Positions 45,590 to 53,900 of a stretch of DNA of 64,000 nucleotides are shown here, piece after piece. Every line of letters starts with the position of its first letter. The first letter of the stretch is position 1. A program made the translations under genes and the position numbers. The stretch covers positions 243,301 through 307,300 of the forward strand of contig NZ_SSMQ01000003.1 in assembly GCF_005144585.1 (NCBI RefSeq), in the 5' to 3' direction. This DNA comes from Polyangium fumosum (lineage in GTDB: Bacteria > Myxococcota_A > Polyangia > Polyangiales > Polyangiaceae). Below the pieces are notes generated by a model that was given only the letters and a program-made list of their open reading frames with translations, had not been told where the DNA came from and searched no databases.

Positions 45590-45642
45590 GCCTGGAACAT
45601 ACGAGCGGGATGACAACCGCTCGATGTTCCAGGCTTTTGTTT
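45590..45642 (+). terminator. Strong rho-independent terminator of higBA
   Basis: An 18-bp stem, GCCTGGAACAT(A)CGAGCGG against CCGCTCGATGTTCCAGGC, has one bulged A, an 8-base loop and the tail TTTTGTTT. Its T-run ends inside the TAA stop codon (complement TTA, 45641-45643) of the opposite-strand coiled-coil gene, so the inserted module supplies that gene's present stop. Confidence 0.93.
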
Positions 45643-47494
45643 ACTTGGGCTGGAAATAGCGCCCGACCTGCTCGCGGTACTCCTCGGGCACGTCGCTCCG
45701 CTCGATCGCCCCGAGCTCCCCCGCCGCCGCCTGCCCGAGCGCGCCCGTCCCCTGGATGTTCGCCGTGTCACCCGCGCGCCCCGAAGTCCGTCCCATGACG
45801 AGCCCCGGCATCGGCTTTCCCTTGTTGATCGGGCCGGTCGCGCGGGATTTGACGCCCGGGCCGTCGACCACGCCGGTCTGGCCCTTGTGGTCGCCTGGAC
45901 CGCCGCCCTCGCTGTGACCGGCGTACGGCTGCCCGTTGTCCTTGCCGCCGGAGCCGGGGGTCCCGTTCTCCCCGCCCGGCTTCTGCCCGCCCTTGTTCCC
46001 TTGCCCCGGCTTGTTCCCGCCGCCCTGACCGGGCACGGGCATCGGCATCGGCGCGCCGAGTTGCCCTTCGGCCTCGCCGAGGCCCTTCTGCGCATCCTCG
46101 AGCCGCTTCTGCCGCTCGCCCTCCTCGCTGCCTTCGGCCTCGGGCTCGGCCATCTTCTTCAGCTCCTCGGCGAGCCGCTTCTGGCCCTCCTCGGACCCGA
46201 GCTCCTCGGCGAGCTCTTCGAGCTGCTCCTTGCTCGGCCCCTCGCCCGGCGCCTCCTCGCCGCTCATCTCTGCGGCGCGCTTCTTCATGTTCTCGGCGAG
46301 CCGCTTGCGCTCCTCGGGCGTCAGCTTCCCGAGCGCCTCTTCGAGCTTCTCCGCGAGCTTCTGCTGCTCCTTGCCGCCGGCCTTGCCGCTGTCGAGATCC
46401 TTCAGCGCTTCCTTCGCGTCTTCCGACAGACCTTCGCCGATCGCCTGGCCGAGCTCCTTCAGCTTCTCGTTCTTCTTGGCCATCTCTTCGAGGCGCTTCT
46501 TCTGCTCCTCGAGCGCCTTGGCCACGTCCGGCGCGTTTTGCTTGCGGGCGGCCTCGGCGGCCTCTTCGAGCGTCTTCTTCGCGCGATCGCGGTCCTCTTT
46601 TTCGAGCTTGTTCGCGAGGCTCTCCATCGCGTCGTCGAACGAGACGAGATCCCTGTCGCCGAGCGCCTTGGCCGCGTCCTTGAGGTCGGGGTTCTCCGCG
46701 AGCTTGCCGAGCGCGCTCTCCAATCCCTGGCGCTGCTCGCCGTCGCCGAGCGAGAGCCGCTCGGCCGTGATGGCGTCCTTGAGCTTGCCGATCTCGGCCT
46801 GCGCCTCGCGCTTCTCCATGCCGTCCCGAAGCTTCTCGCGCAGCTTCTTCGCGTCCTCGGCGATCTTGTCGAGGCGCTTGCGCTGGGCGTCGTCGCGCGC
46901 GTTCGCGTTCGCGAGGTCGATGATCTTGTCGAGCCCCTTGATGTCCGCGAGCTTGACCTGCTCGGCGCCGGGCGGCGGCGGAGGCGGCGGCGGGAGCGCG
47001 GGCAGCGGCAGCAGGCTCATGTAGCCGATCGCCGCGAGGCCGAGCGGGATCGCGAGGTGGTAGGCCCGAACGAACCGCGGCCGCGCGTCCTTGGGGTTCG
47101 CCTTTTCGAGCACGGTCGTGGCCTGCGAGAGCACCACCGCGCGCGCCGGATCGTCGCGCTCGTCCTCGCGATCGAGCTCGACCGCCGTGGAGATCGACTC
47201 CTTGCCGCCGAGGCGTCCATCCAGGAACAGCGCGACCTCCTCGTCGCGCCAGCGCTTGCGCCGGGCCACGATCGCGCCGACGGCCGCGCCGAGCGCGCCG
47301 CCCGCGGCCATCCACGGCCGGAGCTGGCCGTGCCGCGTTTGCCACGCCGCCGCGGCCGCCCCCGCGCCGATCACGAGCCCGAGCGCCGCGCCCGAGAGCA
47401 TCCGTTCGAGCGCCAAGCGCCGCCGCACGCGACCTGCCAACCGCGTGAAGGCTTGGCTGAATCGTTGATCCTTGGACGCGGGGTTGCGGGACAT
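45641..47494 (-). CDS. DUF4175-like coiled-coil membrane protein upstream of MoxR
   Basis: 617 residues. Basic N-terminus, TM pair (MLSGAALGLVIGAGAAAAAW and AGGALGAAVGAIVA), a further TM (LAIPLGLAAIGYMSLLPLPA), then about 300 residues of highly charged coiled coil rich in Lys/Glu/Ala (EEAAEAARKQNAPDVAKAL), a Gly/Pro-rich segment and a conserved end ERSDVPEEYREQVGRYFQP. The architecture resembles DUF4175-type proteins found next to MoxR/Bat genes. The C-terminal 35 codons are duplicated 0.9 kb downstream around a higBA module; the present stop is TAA instead of the TGA in the duplicate. Confidence 0.85.
   Translation of the reverse strand: MSRNPASKDQRFSQAFTRLAGRVRRRLALERMLSGAALGLVIGAGAAAAAWQTRHGQLRPWMAAGGALGAAVGAIVARRKRWRDEEVALFLDGRLGGKESISTAVELDREDERDDPARAVVLSQATTVLEKANPKDARPRFVRAYHLAIPLGLAAIGYMSLLPLPALPPPPPPPPGAEQVKLADIKGLDKIIDLANANARDDAQRKRLDKIAEDAKKLREKLRDGMEKREAQAEIGKLKDAITAERLSLGDGEQRQGLESALGKLAENPDLKDAAKALGDRDLVSFDDAMESLANKLEKEDRDRAKKTLEEAAEAARKQNAPDVAKALEEQKKRLEEMAKKNEKLKELGQAIGEGLSEDAKEALKDLDSGKAGGKEQQKLAEKLEEALGKLTPEERKRLAENMKKRAAEMSGEEAPGEGPSKEQLEELAEELGSEEGQKRLAEELKKMAEPEAEGSEEGERQKRLEDAQKGLGEAEGQLGAPMPMPVPGQGGGNKPGQGNKGGQKPGGENGTPGSGGKDNGQPYAGHSEGGGPGDHKGQTGVVDGPGVKSRATGPINKGKPMPGLVMGRTSGRAGDTANIQGTGALGQAAAGELGAIERSDVPEEYREQVGRYFQPK
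45645..45749. repeat. Direct repeat, right copy (3' end of intact coiled-coil gene)
   Basis: 105 bp matching 44762-44865 with one extra C. Here the repeat is in frame with the full gene and encodes its last 35 residues. Confidence 0.93.
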
Positions 47495-47568
47495 GGGAAT
47501 CCTATCTCTACCGCCGTCAGGGAGCGGCAGCCAGGGTCATGCAACACGTCGCGTGCTAGGTTGCCCGC

Positions 47569-47934
47569 ATGCCGACACGCGACGAGATGTTGGAGCTGGT
47601 CGAAGCGCACGCGAAGCTCGACGATCCGATGGAAACCGCAATCTGGATCCGGCAAGAAGATCAAAGCATCGCGTGGCTCGTGGAAGTGATCCCCTCGATG
47701 GGGAGCGACGACCATCCGGAGCGCCCCATCGTGTTCACAGCGGCGCGAGACTTCAGGTATCCCCTCCACCTCATCGGGGTGAACCGAGCGGACATCGAGA
47801 AAGCCCTTCGCAAAGACCTCACCCTGGCGCGAGCCGTCGCGGCAGGTGATGTCCTGTACGGCGAGGACGCCGGGGTAGCGCTCGTGGCGTTGGCGCGCGG
47901 ACTTCTGAGCCATGGCAACGCCCGCGCAAGTTAG
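47569..47934 (+). CDS. Reduced nucleotidyltransferase (MNT)-like partner of HEPN protein
   Basis: 121 residues. The middle and end resemble the C-terminal part of minimal nucleotidyltransferases: IAWLVEVIPSM, RPIVFTAARDFRYPLHLIG and a final LARAVAAGDVLYGED like the MNT 'G.vLYE' ending. The catalytic GSxxxG...DxD core is absent, so it may be a non-catalytic antitoxin, chaperone or operator-binding partner. The HEPN gene starts inside its last codons (23-bp overlap). Codon use is less GC-biased than in the flanks. The assignment as MNT-like is inference. Confidence 0.6.
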   Translation: MPTRDEMLELVEAHAKLDDPMETAIWIRQEDQSIAWLVEVIPSMGSDDHPERPIVFTAARDFRYPLHLIGVNRADIEKALRKDLTLARAVAAGDVLYGEDAGVALVALARGLLSHGNARAS

Positions 47935-48448
47935 AGCTTGGATCCGACAAGCCGGGGCGGATCTAGCTGCCGCAAAGGCAGACACAGACGCCTTGGCCGA
48001 GTGCCACCGGCGCTACCTCATTCAGCAGAGCTACGAGAAGGCCATCAAGGCCCTGGCTTTGATGCTGTGGGACGGGGCTGACGACGAGATGCGCGAGTTT
48101 GACAGGCTCTTCCTCGGGCAGCACTCACCCTTGAAGAGCCTGGGAGAGTCTGAATCTACGCTGTCCAAAGCCCTCTTCAACTTCCGCCGGAGGATCGAAA
48201 CCTTCCTGAACAAGCGCGTCGACAACGCGGATTTGCTGCTGAGGATCGATGCAACGAAACCCAGCAAGAGGCCGAACGACGTAAGCTACCGCTATCCCTT
48301 CCTCCAGGACCACACGTACATCGCGCCTGCCGACTTCAGCGCGTGGGACACGTATCAGGGCAACCAGATGGGCGCCCTCGCTGCGGTGACGCATCTGCTC
48401 AAGGAAGTGAACGAAGAGCTCAAGCGCTTCGCGCGCACCCCGAAATAA
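47912..48448 (+). CDS. HEPN-domain protein (putative toxin RNase)
   Basis: 178 residues. Four-helix HEPN fold: LAECHRRYLIQQSYEKAIKAL matches the HEPN core helix of MNT/HEPN pairs, and DRLFLGQHSPLKSL supplies an R-x5-H motif (Arg65, His71) like the RNase site Rx4-6H. C-terminal helix MGALAAVTHLLKEVNEELKRF. Overlaps the MNT-like gene by 23 bp, the usual organisation for a two-gene toxin-antitoxin or defence pair. Activity is inferred from the motif only. Confidence 0.78.
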   Translation: MATPAQVRAWIRQAGADLAAAKADTDALAECHRRYLIQQSYEKAIKALALMLWDGADDEMREFDRLFLGQHSPLKSLGESESTLSKALFNFRRRIETFLNKRVDNADLLLRIDATKPSKRPNDVSYRYPFLQDHTYIAPADFSAWDTYQGNQMGALAAVTHLLKEVNEELKRFARTPK

Positions 48449-48709
48449 GCAGGCGCTACTTGCCTCCGCCGACCAGCGCCACCCGCAGTGGCGCTCAGCG
48501 TCGGCGCGTCGGAACGCAAGCGCCGCGTGCGTGACGTCACTCCAGCGCTCGTCGTGGTTGTCGTAACGGAGGCGACCACGACGGGGCCCGTGCGTCCGAG
48601 CAGCCCACCCAATCCGTGCTCTGTACGGATCCGGCTTTTTGTCCCTCGCCGGCCGAGCCGCCCCCCGTGGTAGGCTTCGCGCGCCCGCCCCGCGGCGCGC
48701 TCGATTTCC

Positions 48710-51700
48710 ATGGAGACGACCCTCGGCTTCCCCACTCCTCCGGACGCCCACGTCGAGCACGGCGTGGCGCTCTTCGGCCCGAGCGAGTTCGAAGGCGGCG
48801 CGCTCGCCGCGGGCCGCCCCTTCCAGGAAGCGCTGCCCTTCGGCGGGCGCGCCGAGATCCTCGCGGCGCTCGTCGACTTCGCTAGCGCACGCGGCCCGGC
48901 GCGTGTCGCCGTGCTCCCCGGGCGCACGGGCACCGGCAAGACGAGCCTGCTCTCCGCGCTCGCCGACGCCCTCGCCGCGCAGCGGATCGGCACCATGTTG
49001 CGCTTCGCGACCGACGTCGCCGTCGCCGGCGCGCCCCCCACCACGCGCCTGCCGCCAGGCCCGTGTCTCCTCGTGATCGACGACGCGGGCCGCAAAGCTG
49101 CGCCCGCGACGCTCCTGCCCATGGCGCTCGATCGCCGCGACGTGCGCTTCATCTTGACGACGCGCCCCGCGGGCCTGCCGCGCCTCTCGGCGCTCTTCGC
49201 GCAGGTCGGCCTCTCGTCGGACGTGGTGCGCGTGCTCCCCGAGCTCGGCGCGCTCGCCCCGAGCGAGGCGGAGGCGGCCGCGCGGCACGTGCTCGGCGAC
49301 GAGGGGGAGGCGCATGGCGCGCGCCTCGCCGAGCAGGCCGAGGGACATCCGTTCGTGATCGCGCTGGCCGGCCGGCTCATGCAGGAGGGCGCCATCCATC
49401 CGGTCGCACTCGGCAAGGGTGAGCTCGCGGCCTGCGCGTTCGATCGTGGCCACGAACTCTTGCTCCTTCGCTCCGCCGCCGCGGGCGACCCCAAGCTCCT
49501 CGCCGGTGTCCTCGCGCTCGTCGCGCTCCTCGCGCCGGTGCGCACCTCGGACGAGCGCTTCCTCCAGGGCGCGGGAGATCTGCTCGGCTGCCGCCGTCGT
49601 GACCTCGTCTCGGCGCTCCGCGCGCTCGAAGCCGCGGGCGTCGTCGAGCGTGGCCCGCACGGCGCGCGTGTCGTCCCGGGTGCCCTCTCGGACCACGCGC
49701 TCCACCGCGCGCTCGCCGGCCCCTTCGCCACGGGCGGGCTCACGGGCTCGCTCGACGAGCGCGTGCGCGGGCTCGAAGCGCGCTTCGGCGCCCAGGCCAT
49801 CGTCCCGCTCATCCGCAACGCCGGCGAGCTCGACGGCCCCTCCATCCCGGAGGGCGCGTCCGCCGAGATCGTCGCCGCGCTCTTCCGCCACGTGCGCGAG
49901 AGCGTCGAAGCGGCCTCGGCGGCGGATCGATGCCGCCTGCTCACGGGCCTGCGCGAGCTCTCCTCGGATCACCCGGCCGCGATGCTCGAACTCGCCACGG
50001 CGGTCCTCCGTTCGCCTGCGCTCACCGAGGCCGCGCGGGGCCCGGGTGCCCTCTTCTCCGCCGCGTCCGTCCTCTACGAGTTGCCCGCGATCCTGCGCCG
50101 CGTGGGCCTGCACCTCGCGCACCTCCCCCGCGCGGCCGACCTCCTCTGGCAGCTCGGCCGCGACGACCTCCGCCTCCAGAGCCCGCACCCCGACCATCCC
50201 ATGCGTGTCCTCCGCGAGCTCGCGTCGCGCGCGTCCGCGCGCCCGGCGGGGGTCCACGAGGCCTTGCTCGAAGCCGTCGATCGCTGGCTCCTCGCGGACG
50301 ACGCGCACGAGCACAAGCACTCGCCGCTCGACGTGATCGACACCTTCCTCTCCGACGGCGCCGTCGACGCCGGCCCCTCCGAAGAGCGCCGCCGCGCCCT
50401 GCGCACGCAGGCCCTCGCCGCGCTCGCGGGCTGCGCGAAATCGCCGAAGCGACGCGCCGCCCTCTCGGGCATCAGCGGCCTCGAACGGGTCCTCTCCGAC
50501 GGCTCCGGGGGTTCACTCGGCGATCGGATGGAGCCCGGATGGCGTGACGAAGAGCGGCTCGACATCCTCGCGATGCTCGGCGCCGCCGCGAACACCTCCG
50601 CCGATCCGCTCGTCCATTTCGCGGTCGCCGACGCGCTCCGGCGCGCGGCCCGGCGCGCCACCTCCTCCGAGGTGCGCGCGGCGGCCGAGACCGCCCTCGG
50701 CGCCGTCCCGACCTCGGCCGAGCGCAGGCTCTACGAGGCCCTCACGCAACGCTCGCCCGCGCAGCGCGGCATGATCGACCTGCCGGCGAGCGAGATCCCG
50801 GGCTCGGGCGAGGTCGATCGGGGCGGCGTGGAGCGACGCTCGGCCGACGCGTGTCGCGCCGTCGTCGACGAGATGCTCGCCGAGGGCCACCCGCCTGCGC
50901 AGACGGCCGAGTGGCTCGGCGCGGCGCTCGAAGCCCTCGCGCTCGCGGGCAAGTCCGGCTCGCCGCGCCTCCTCCTGCATGTCCTCTCCCGCAAGCATCC
51001 GGTGGCGGCCGCAGCGATCTGCGAGGCCATCATGGGCGCGCCCGAGAGCCCGCTCGGCCCGCACGTCGCCTCCTTGCTCCATGCGCTCCGCGAGGCCGCG
51101 CCCGATCGCGCCGAGGCCCTCGTCGACACCATCGTCACGGGCGGCAACCCCACGCTCTGCGCCTCGCTCGCGCAGGTCTTCCATCGCTGGGTCGAAAAGC
51201 CCCTGCCCGGTGATCGCGAAGCGCTCCGCCACCTCCTCGGACACCGCGACGGCTTCGTCCGCCGCGCGGCGCTCGGCGCGCTCCGCACCCTCGCCAAATC
51301 CTCCCCGCGCGACGCGGTCGAGCTCGCGGTCGGCGTTGACCTCTCCGAGGGCCCCGAGGTCGCCGAGGCCCTCTTCGGCGCCCTCGACGCGGGTGGCCTC
51401 TTCTCCGAGGGCGCGCTCTCCGAAGAGGAGATCATCCTCTTCCTCACGCGCCTCGGCGCGGCCCGCAGCCTCGACGGCCACTCCACGATGCGGTTCCTCC
51501 ACCACGCCGGCAAACGCCTGCCGGAGGACGTCGCGGGCCTCTTCATCGAGCGCATCGCGCGCGCCGCGTCCGGGGCCGTCGCGGGGGCGGAGGAGTACGA
51601 GCCGCTCCCGCCGGAGGGCCTCTCGGCGATCCTCGCGGGCCTCGCGCGCTCGCCGGAGTGGCTCTCGCTCTTGCGCCGCGTCCGCCACCTCGCGCGGGCC

Positions 51701-52162
51701 CGCATCGGCTGGGTCCGTTTCCACGCCGCGCGCCTCTTCCACGACGCCTCGCGCTCCTTCGCCTTACCCACGGTCGAAGTCCTCTCCGAGTGGGTGCAGG
51801 ACGGCGGCGAGAGCGAGCTCGAAGCGATCTCCGCGCTCCTCGAAGAGGCGCCGCCCACCTTCCTCTTCGCGCACCTCGAGCTCGTCGCGACGCTCCTCCG
51901 GCGGGCGCACGCGGCCGGCGAGGGCTGCTTCGAGCGCGTCCGGAGCGCGCTCTTCTCGGTCGTCACGGGCCAGGCGCGGCCTCGCTCGGGCGGCCGGGCG
52001 GATCGCAGCGAGACGCTCCTGCGCTCGCAGGCCCGGGAGGCCGCGTCCCGATTGCCCCCCAAATCCCCCGAGCAAAAATTCTTCGAATCGGTCGCCAAGC
52101 ACGCGGAGGCTCTCCTCGCCGAGGAAGACGCGGCTGAGGACGACGAGCTCTTCGACCTCTGA
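48710..52162 (+). CDS. Large STAND-like P-loop ATPase with alpha-solenoid C-terminus
   Basis: 1150 residues. A short N-terminal segment, P-loop GRTGTGKTS (71-78), Walker B CLLVIDDAG (119-127), sensor RFILTTRPAG (146-155), helical bundle GHPFVIALAGRL typical of STAND/NACHT arms, and then about 700 residues of HEAT/ARM-like helical repeats (VLRELASRASARPAGVHEAL, FVRRAALGALRTLAKSSP). No TM, nuclease, TIR or protease effector is recognisable at either end. It may be a sensor ATPase acting with a partner; the preceding HEPN pair is 260 bp away. Start ATG at 48710 opens the conserved part. Confidence 0.8.
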   Translation: METTLGFPTPPDAHVEHGVALFGPSEFEGGALAAGRPFQEALPFGGRAEILAALVDFASARGPARVAVLPGRTGTGKTSLLSALADALAAQRIGTMLRFATDVAVAGAPPTTRLPPGPCLLVIDDAGRKAAPATLLPMALDRRDVRFILTTRPAGLPRLSALFAQVGLSSDVVRVLPELGALAPSEAEAAARHVLGDEGEAHGARLAEQAEGHPFVIALAGRLMQEGAIHPVALGKGELAACAFDRGHELLLLRSAAAGDPKLLAGVLALVALLAPVRTSDERFLQGAGDLLGCRRRDLVSALRALEAAGVVERGPHGARVVPGALSDHALHRALAGPFATGGLTGSLDERVRGLEARFGAQAIVPLIRNAGELDGPSIPEGASAEIVAALFRHVRESVEAASAADRCRLLTGLRELSSDHPAAMLELATAVLRSPALTEAARGPGALFSAASVLYELPAILRRVGLHLAHLPRAADLLWQLGRDDLRLQSPHPDHPMRVLRELASRASARPAGVHEALLEAVDRWLLADDAHEHKHSPLDVIDTFLSDGAVDAGPSEERRRALRTQALAALAGCAKSPKRRAALSGISGLERVLSDGSGGSLGDRMEPGWRDEERLDILAMLGAAANTSADPLVHFAVADALRRAARRATSSEVRAAAETALGAVPTSAERRLYEALTQRSPAQRGMIDLPASEIPGSGEVDRGGVERRSADACRAVVDEMLAEGHPPAQTAEWLGAALEALALAGKSGSPRLLLHVLSRKHPVAAAAICEAIMGAPESPLGPHVASLLHALREAAPDRAEALVDTIVTGGNPTLCASLAQVFHRWVEKPLPGDREALRHLLGHRDGFVRRAALGALRTLAKSSPRDAVELAVGVDLSEGPEVAEALFGALDAGGLFSEGALSEEEIILFLTRLGAARSLDGHSTMRFLHHAGKRLPEDVAGLFIERIARAASGAVAGAEEYEPLPPEGLSAILAGLARSPEWLSLLRRVRHLARARIGWVRFHAARLFHDASRSFALPTVEVLSEWVQDGGESELEAISALLEEAPPTFLFAHLELVATLLRRAHAAGEGCFERVRSALFSVVTGQARPRSGGRADRSETLLRSQAREAASRLPPKSPEQKFFESVAKHAEALLAEEDAAEDDELFDL

Positions 52163-52163
52163 C

Positions 52164-52616
52164 ATGCGCTCCCTGCCCTTTTTCCTGGCCGCTCTCGTGC
52201 TCCCCTCGATCGCCTGGGCCGAACCCCCCGCGGCGCCGCCGCCCCCGCCGGCCCCCTTCTGGACGGGTCCCCGCGTCGCGGCGGCGATCGTCATGACCAC
52301 GAGCGTGGGCGCCATTGTGGCGGGCGCGGTGTATGCGGCTCGCTCGGACGAGGCGAATGCGGCGTTGAAGTACCATTGCCTCACGTCGGATCCGAACCAA
52401 TGCGACGCCGAGGGGTATGCGCTCCGCGGGAAAGCGACGACCGACGGGCGGGTCGCGACGACGGCGCTCGGCGTGGGCGCGGCGGGGGTGTTTCTTGGAT
52501 TGGTGCTCGGGTGGATCAATCCCGAAGCGCACCCGAGCCCGGCGCCGGTGAAGGTCACCGTGGCGCCGGTCGTGGGCGGGACGATGCAGGGGATTGTGGT
52601 GATGGGGCGGTTCTGA
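52164..52616 (+). CDS. Small exported membrane protein, parent of a downstream duplicated fragment
   Basis: 150 residues: signal peptide (LPFFLAALVLPSIAWA), Pro-rich stretch, TM (VAAAIVMTTSVGAIVAGAVYAA), a Cys-containing loop (KYHCLTSDPNQCDAEG) and second TM (ALGVGAAGVFLGLVLGWINP). Similar to the C-terminal TM pair of the PEGA/TPR-like protein at 31335. The ATG follows the STAND gene stop by one base, so the two are co-translated. Bases 52421-52544 recur at 54215-54338. Confidence 0.75.
   Translation: MRSLPFFLAALVLPSIAWAEPPAAPPPPPAPFWTGPRVAAAIVMTTSVGAIVAGAVYAARSDEANAALKYHCLTSDPNQCDAEGYALRGKATTDGRVATTALGVGAAGVFLGLVLGWINPEAHPSPAPVKVTVAPVVGGTMQGIVVMGRF
52421..52544. repeat. Direct repeat copy 1 (124 bp), inside the small membrane gene
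   Basis: From GCTCCGCGGGAAAGCGACG to CCGAGCCCGGCG. It matches 54215-54338 over the same length with about six substitutions and no gaps; similarity ends sharply at GGCG. Confidence 0.9.
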
Positions 52617-52621
52617 CGGGA

Positions 52622-53296
52622 TCAGCCGGGGGACGTGGCGACCTCGGGATCGGCTTCGTCCTCGGCGACGTCTGCGGCGGCGGCGCGAAAAAACGACTCG
52701 ACCCACGACTTCGGGTATTTGTTCATCACGGCGATCTTGAGCAGCTCGGCGTAGGTCGTGGTGCGCAGGGCGTTGACGCCTTCCTTCCATTCATCGGTCT
52801 CGTTGGCGACGACCTGCCGATTCCCCTTGGTTTTCGCGCGCACGTCGAGGGCGCTGAAGGCGGCGCCCACGGAGGCGTCGAGCTGCGGCCCGAACACCGC
52901 GAGCCCATGGCCTGGTTCGAGCTTCCCGATCTCGGTCAGGATCACGTCGCGGGTCTTCTCGCATTGCACGCGGAGCGCCTGGCGAATGAACTGCCCGGGC
53001 GTGGCATCCCTAAACATCTTGCCGAGCAGCGGCGCGGCGAACGCGCGCGTGGCCGCGGCGAAGCGCGTGGTCAGCCCGTCGAGCCCCGCGTTCCGCACGG
53101 CGACGACGGCTTCGGCGCGCGTCACGTCTCGTCGGCCTTCGCGCTCCTTTTTGAAGAGCGACTCCCATTTGGCGATCGCATCGTGGAAGGGCGCGGCGAG
53201 GTGGGCGGCTTCGGGGTCGGCGGCGAGGCCGGCCTCGGAGTATTCGAGCTCGTCGAGGAACGTGATCATGCCGTGCGACAGGGGGATTTTGCGCAT
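52622..53296 (-). CDS. Hypothetical helical protein
   Basis: 224 residues, start ATG at 53294-53296 with GGAGG 6 bp upstream. No signal peptide or TM. Mostly helical with LLGKMFRDATPGQFIRQALR and a C-terminal acidic tail (DVAEDEADPEVATSPG). Codon bias is typical of the genome. No recognised family. Lies between the parent gene of the 124-bp repeat and its copy. Confidence 0.7.
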   Translation of the reverse strand: MRKIPLSHGMITFLDELEYSEAGLAADPEAAHLAAPFHDAIAKWESLFKKEREGRRDVTRAEAVVAVRNAGLDGLTTRFAAATRAFAAPLLGKMFRDATPGQFIRQALRVQCEKTRDVILTEIGKLEPGHGLAVFGPQLDASVGAAFSALDVRAKTKGNRQVVANETDEWKEGVNALRTTTYAELLKIAVMNKYPKSWVESFFRAAAADVAEDEADPEVATSPG

Positions 53297-53546
53297 GAGA
53301 TACCTCCAGGTGGGGTAAGGGGACGGAAGGAGCATGCGTCTGACCGCCCGCGAGGCGGGAGCTTGGGCGGGAAGTACAAGTTCGACGGCGTCAGACTGGC
53401 CCACGGAGACACCAACTTGGCCAGCCCGACAATTGGCGAAACGCAGAGTTGCCTCGCACACTGTAGGGTGGGATGGTAGGGATGTCAGGAGATGCGACAG
53501 GATGGTCTGATAGCGTCTTCCTGGCACTTGTATCCATGAGGGTCTG

Positions 53547-53900
53547 ATGTCGACTTGGGATGAGATCAAAGAACGCGTCGAGAAAAACGGCAACGTCCTG
53601 ACGATCACAATGGAAGAACTGCGTGGCGCCCAGGGCGCCGGCAAGTTGGGTGTGCACGTTCGAGGGCAAATAAAAAGCGCGCTTGCTGGCATGGGCCTCG
53701 GGCACATCCCCCAGGAGCTTCCCACTTACCAACACGAGCAGGTTCGCTTGTACAAGCATGGCACTCCGGTAGGAGACTTCATCACCACTGTGCTGACACC
53801 GGGCCAGCAGAACGACTCTAAGCTGGCTGAACAGTTTGCTGATGGGGGCGTGGATTACTCTGCGATCGTCGAGAAGATTCGAGAACTCGTAGCGGAATAA
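53547..53900 (+). CDS. Small uncharacterised protein in lower-GC DNA
   Basis: 117 residues, MSTWDEIKERVEKNGNVLTI at the start, then TMEELRGAQGAGKLGVHVRG, LAGMGLGHIPQELPTYQHEQ and VRLYKHGTPVGDFIT. It looks like a compact alpha/beta or winged-helix domain that also occurs as an N-terminal module in larger bacterial proteins, but I cannot name it. Base composition is clearly less GC-rich than the neighbours, suggesting horizontal origin. Preceded by ATGAGGG but without a perfect ribosome site. Confidence 0.65.
   Translation: MSTWDEIKERVEKNGNVLTITMEELRGAQGAGKLGVHVRGQIKSALAGMGLGHIPQELPTYQHEQVRLYKHGTPVGDFITTVLTPGQQNDSKLAEQFADGGVDYSAIVEKIRELVAE

Larger units (their letters stand above)
44762..45749 (+). 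mobile_element. higBA module bounded by 104-bp direct repeats of host gene 3' end
   Basis: About 780 bp of lower-GC DNA holding an inverted-repeat operator, higB (frameshifted), higA and a strong terminator, bracketed by direct repeats of the end of the 45641-47494 gene. No transposase or integrase is present. The structure equals an insertion that carried or generated a replacement 3' end, so the host gene is preserved with a new TAA stop. Mobility itself is inferred. Confidence 0.5.

Noticed and set aside
49419..50547. Other long frames over the STAND ATPase gene
   Set aside because: Alternative frames give Arg/Ser/Ala-only translations; the 1150-codon frame has Walker motifs and natural composition.
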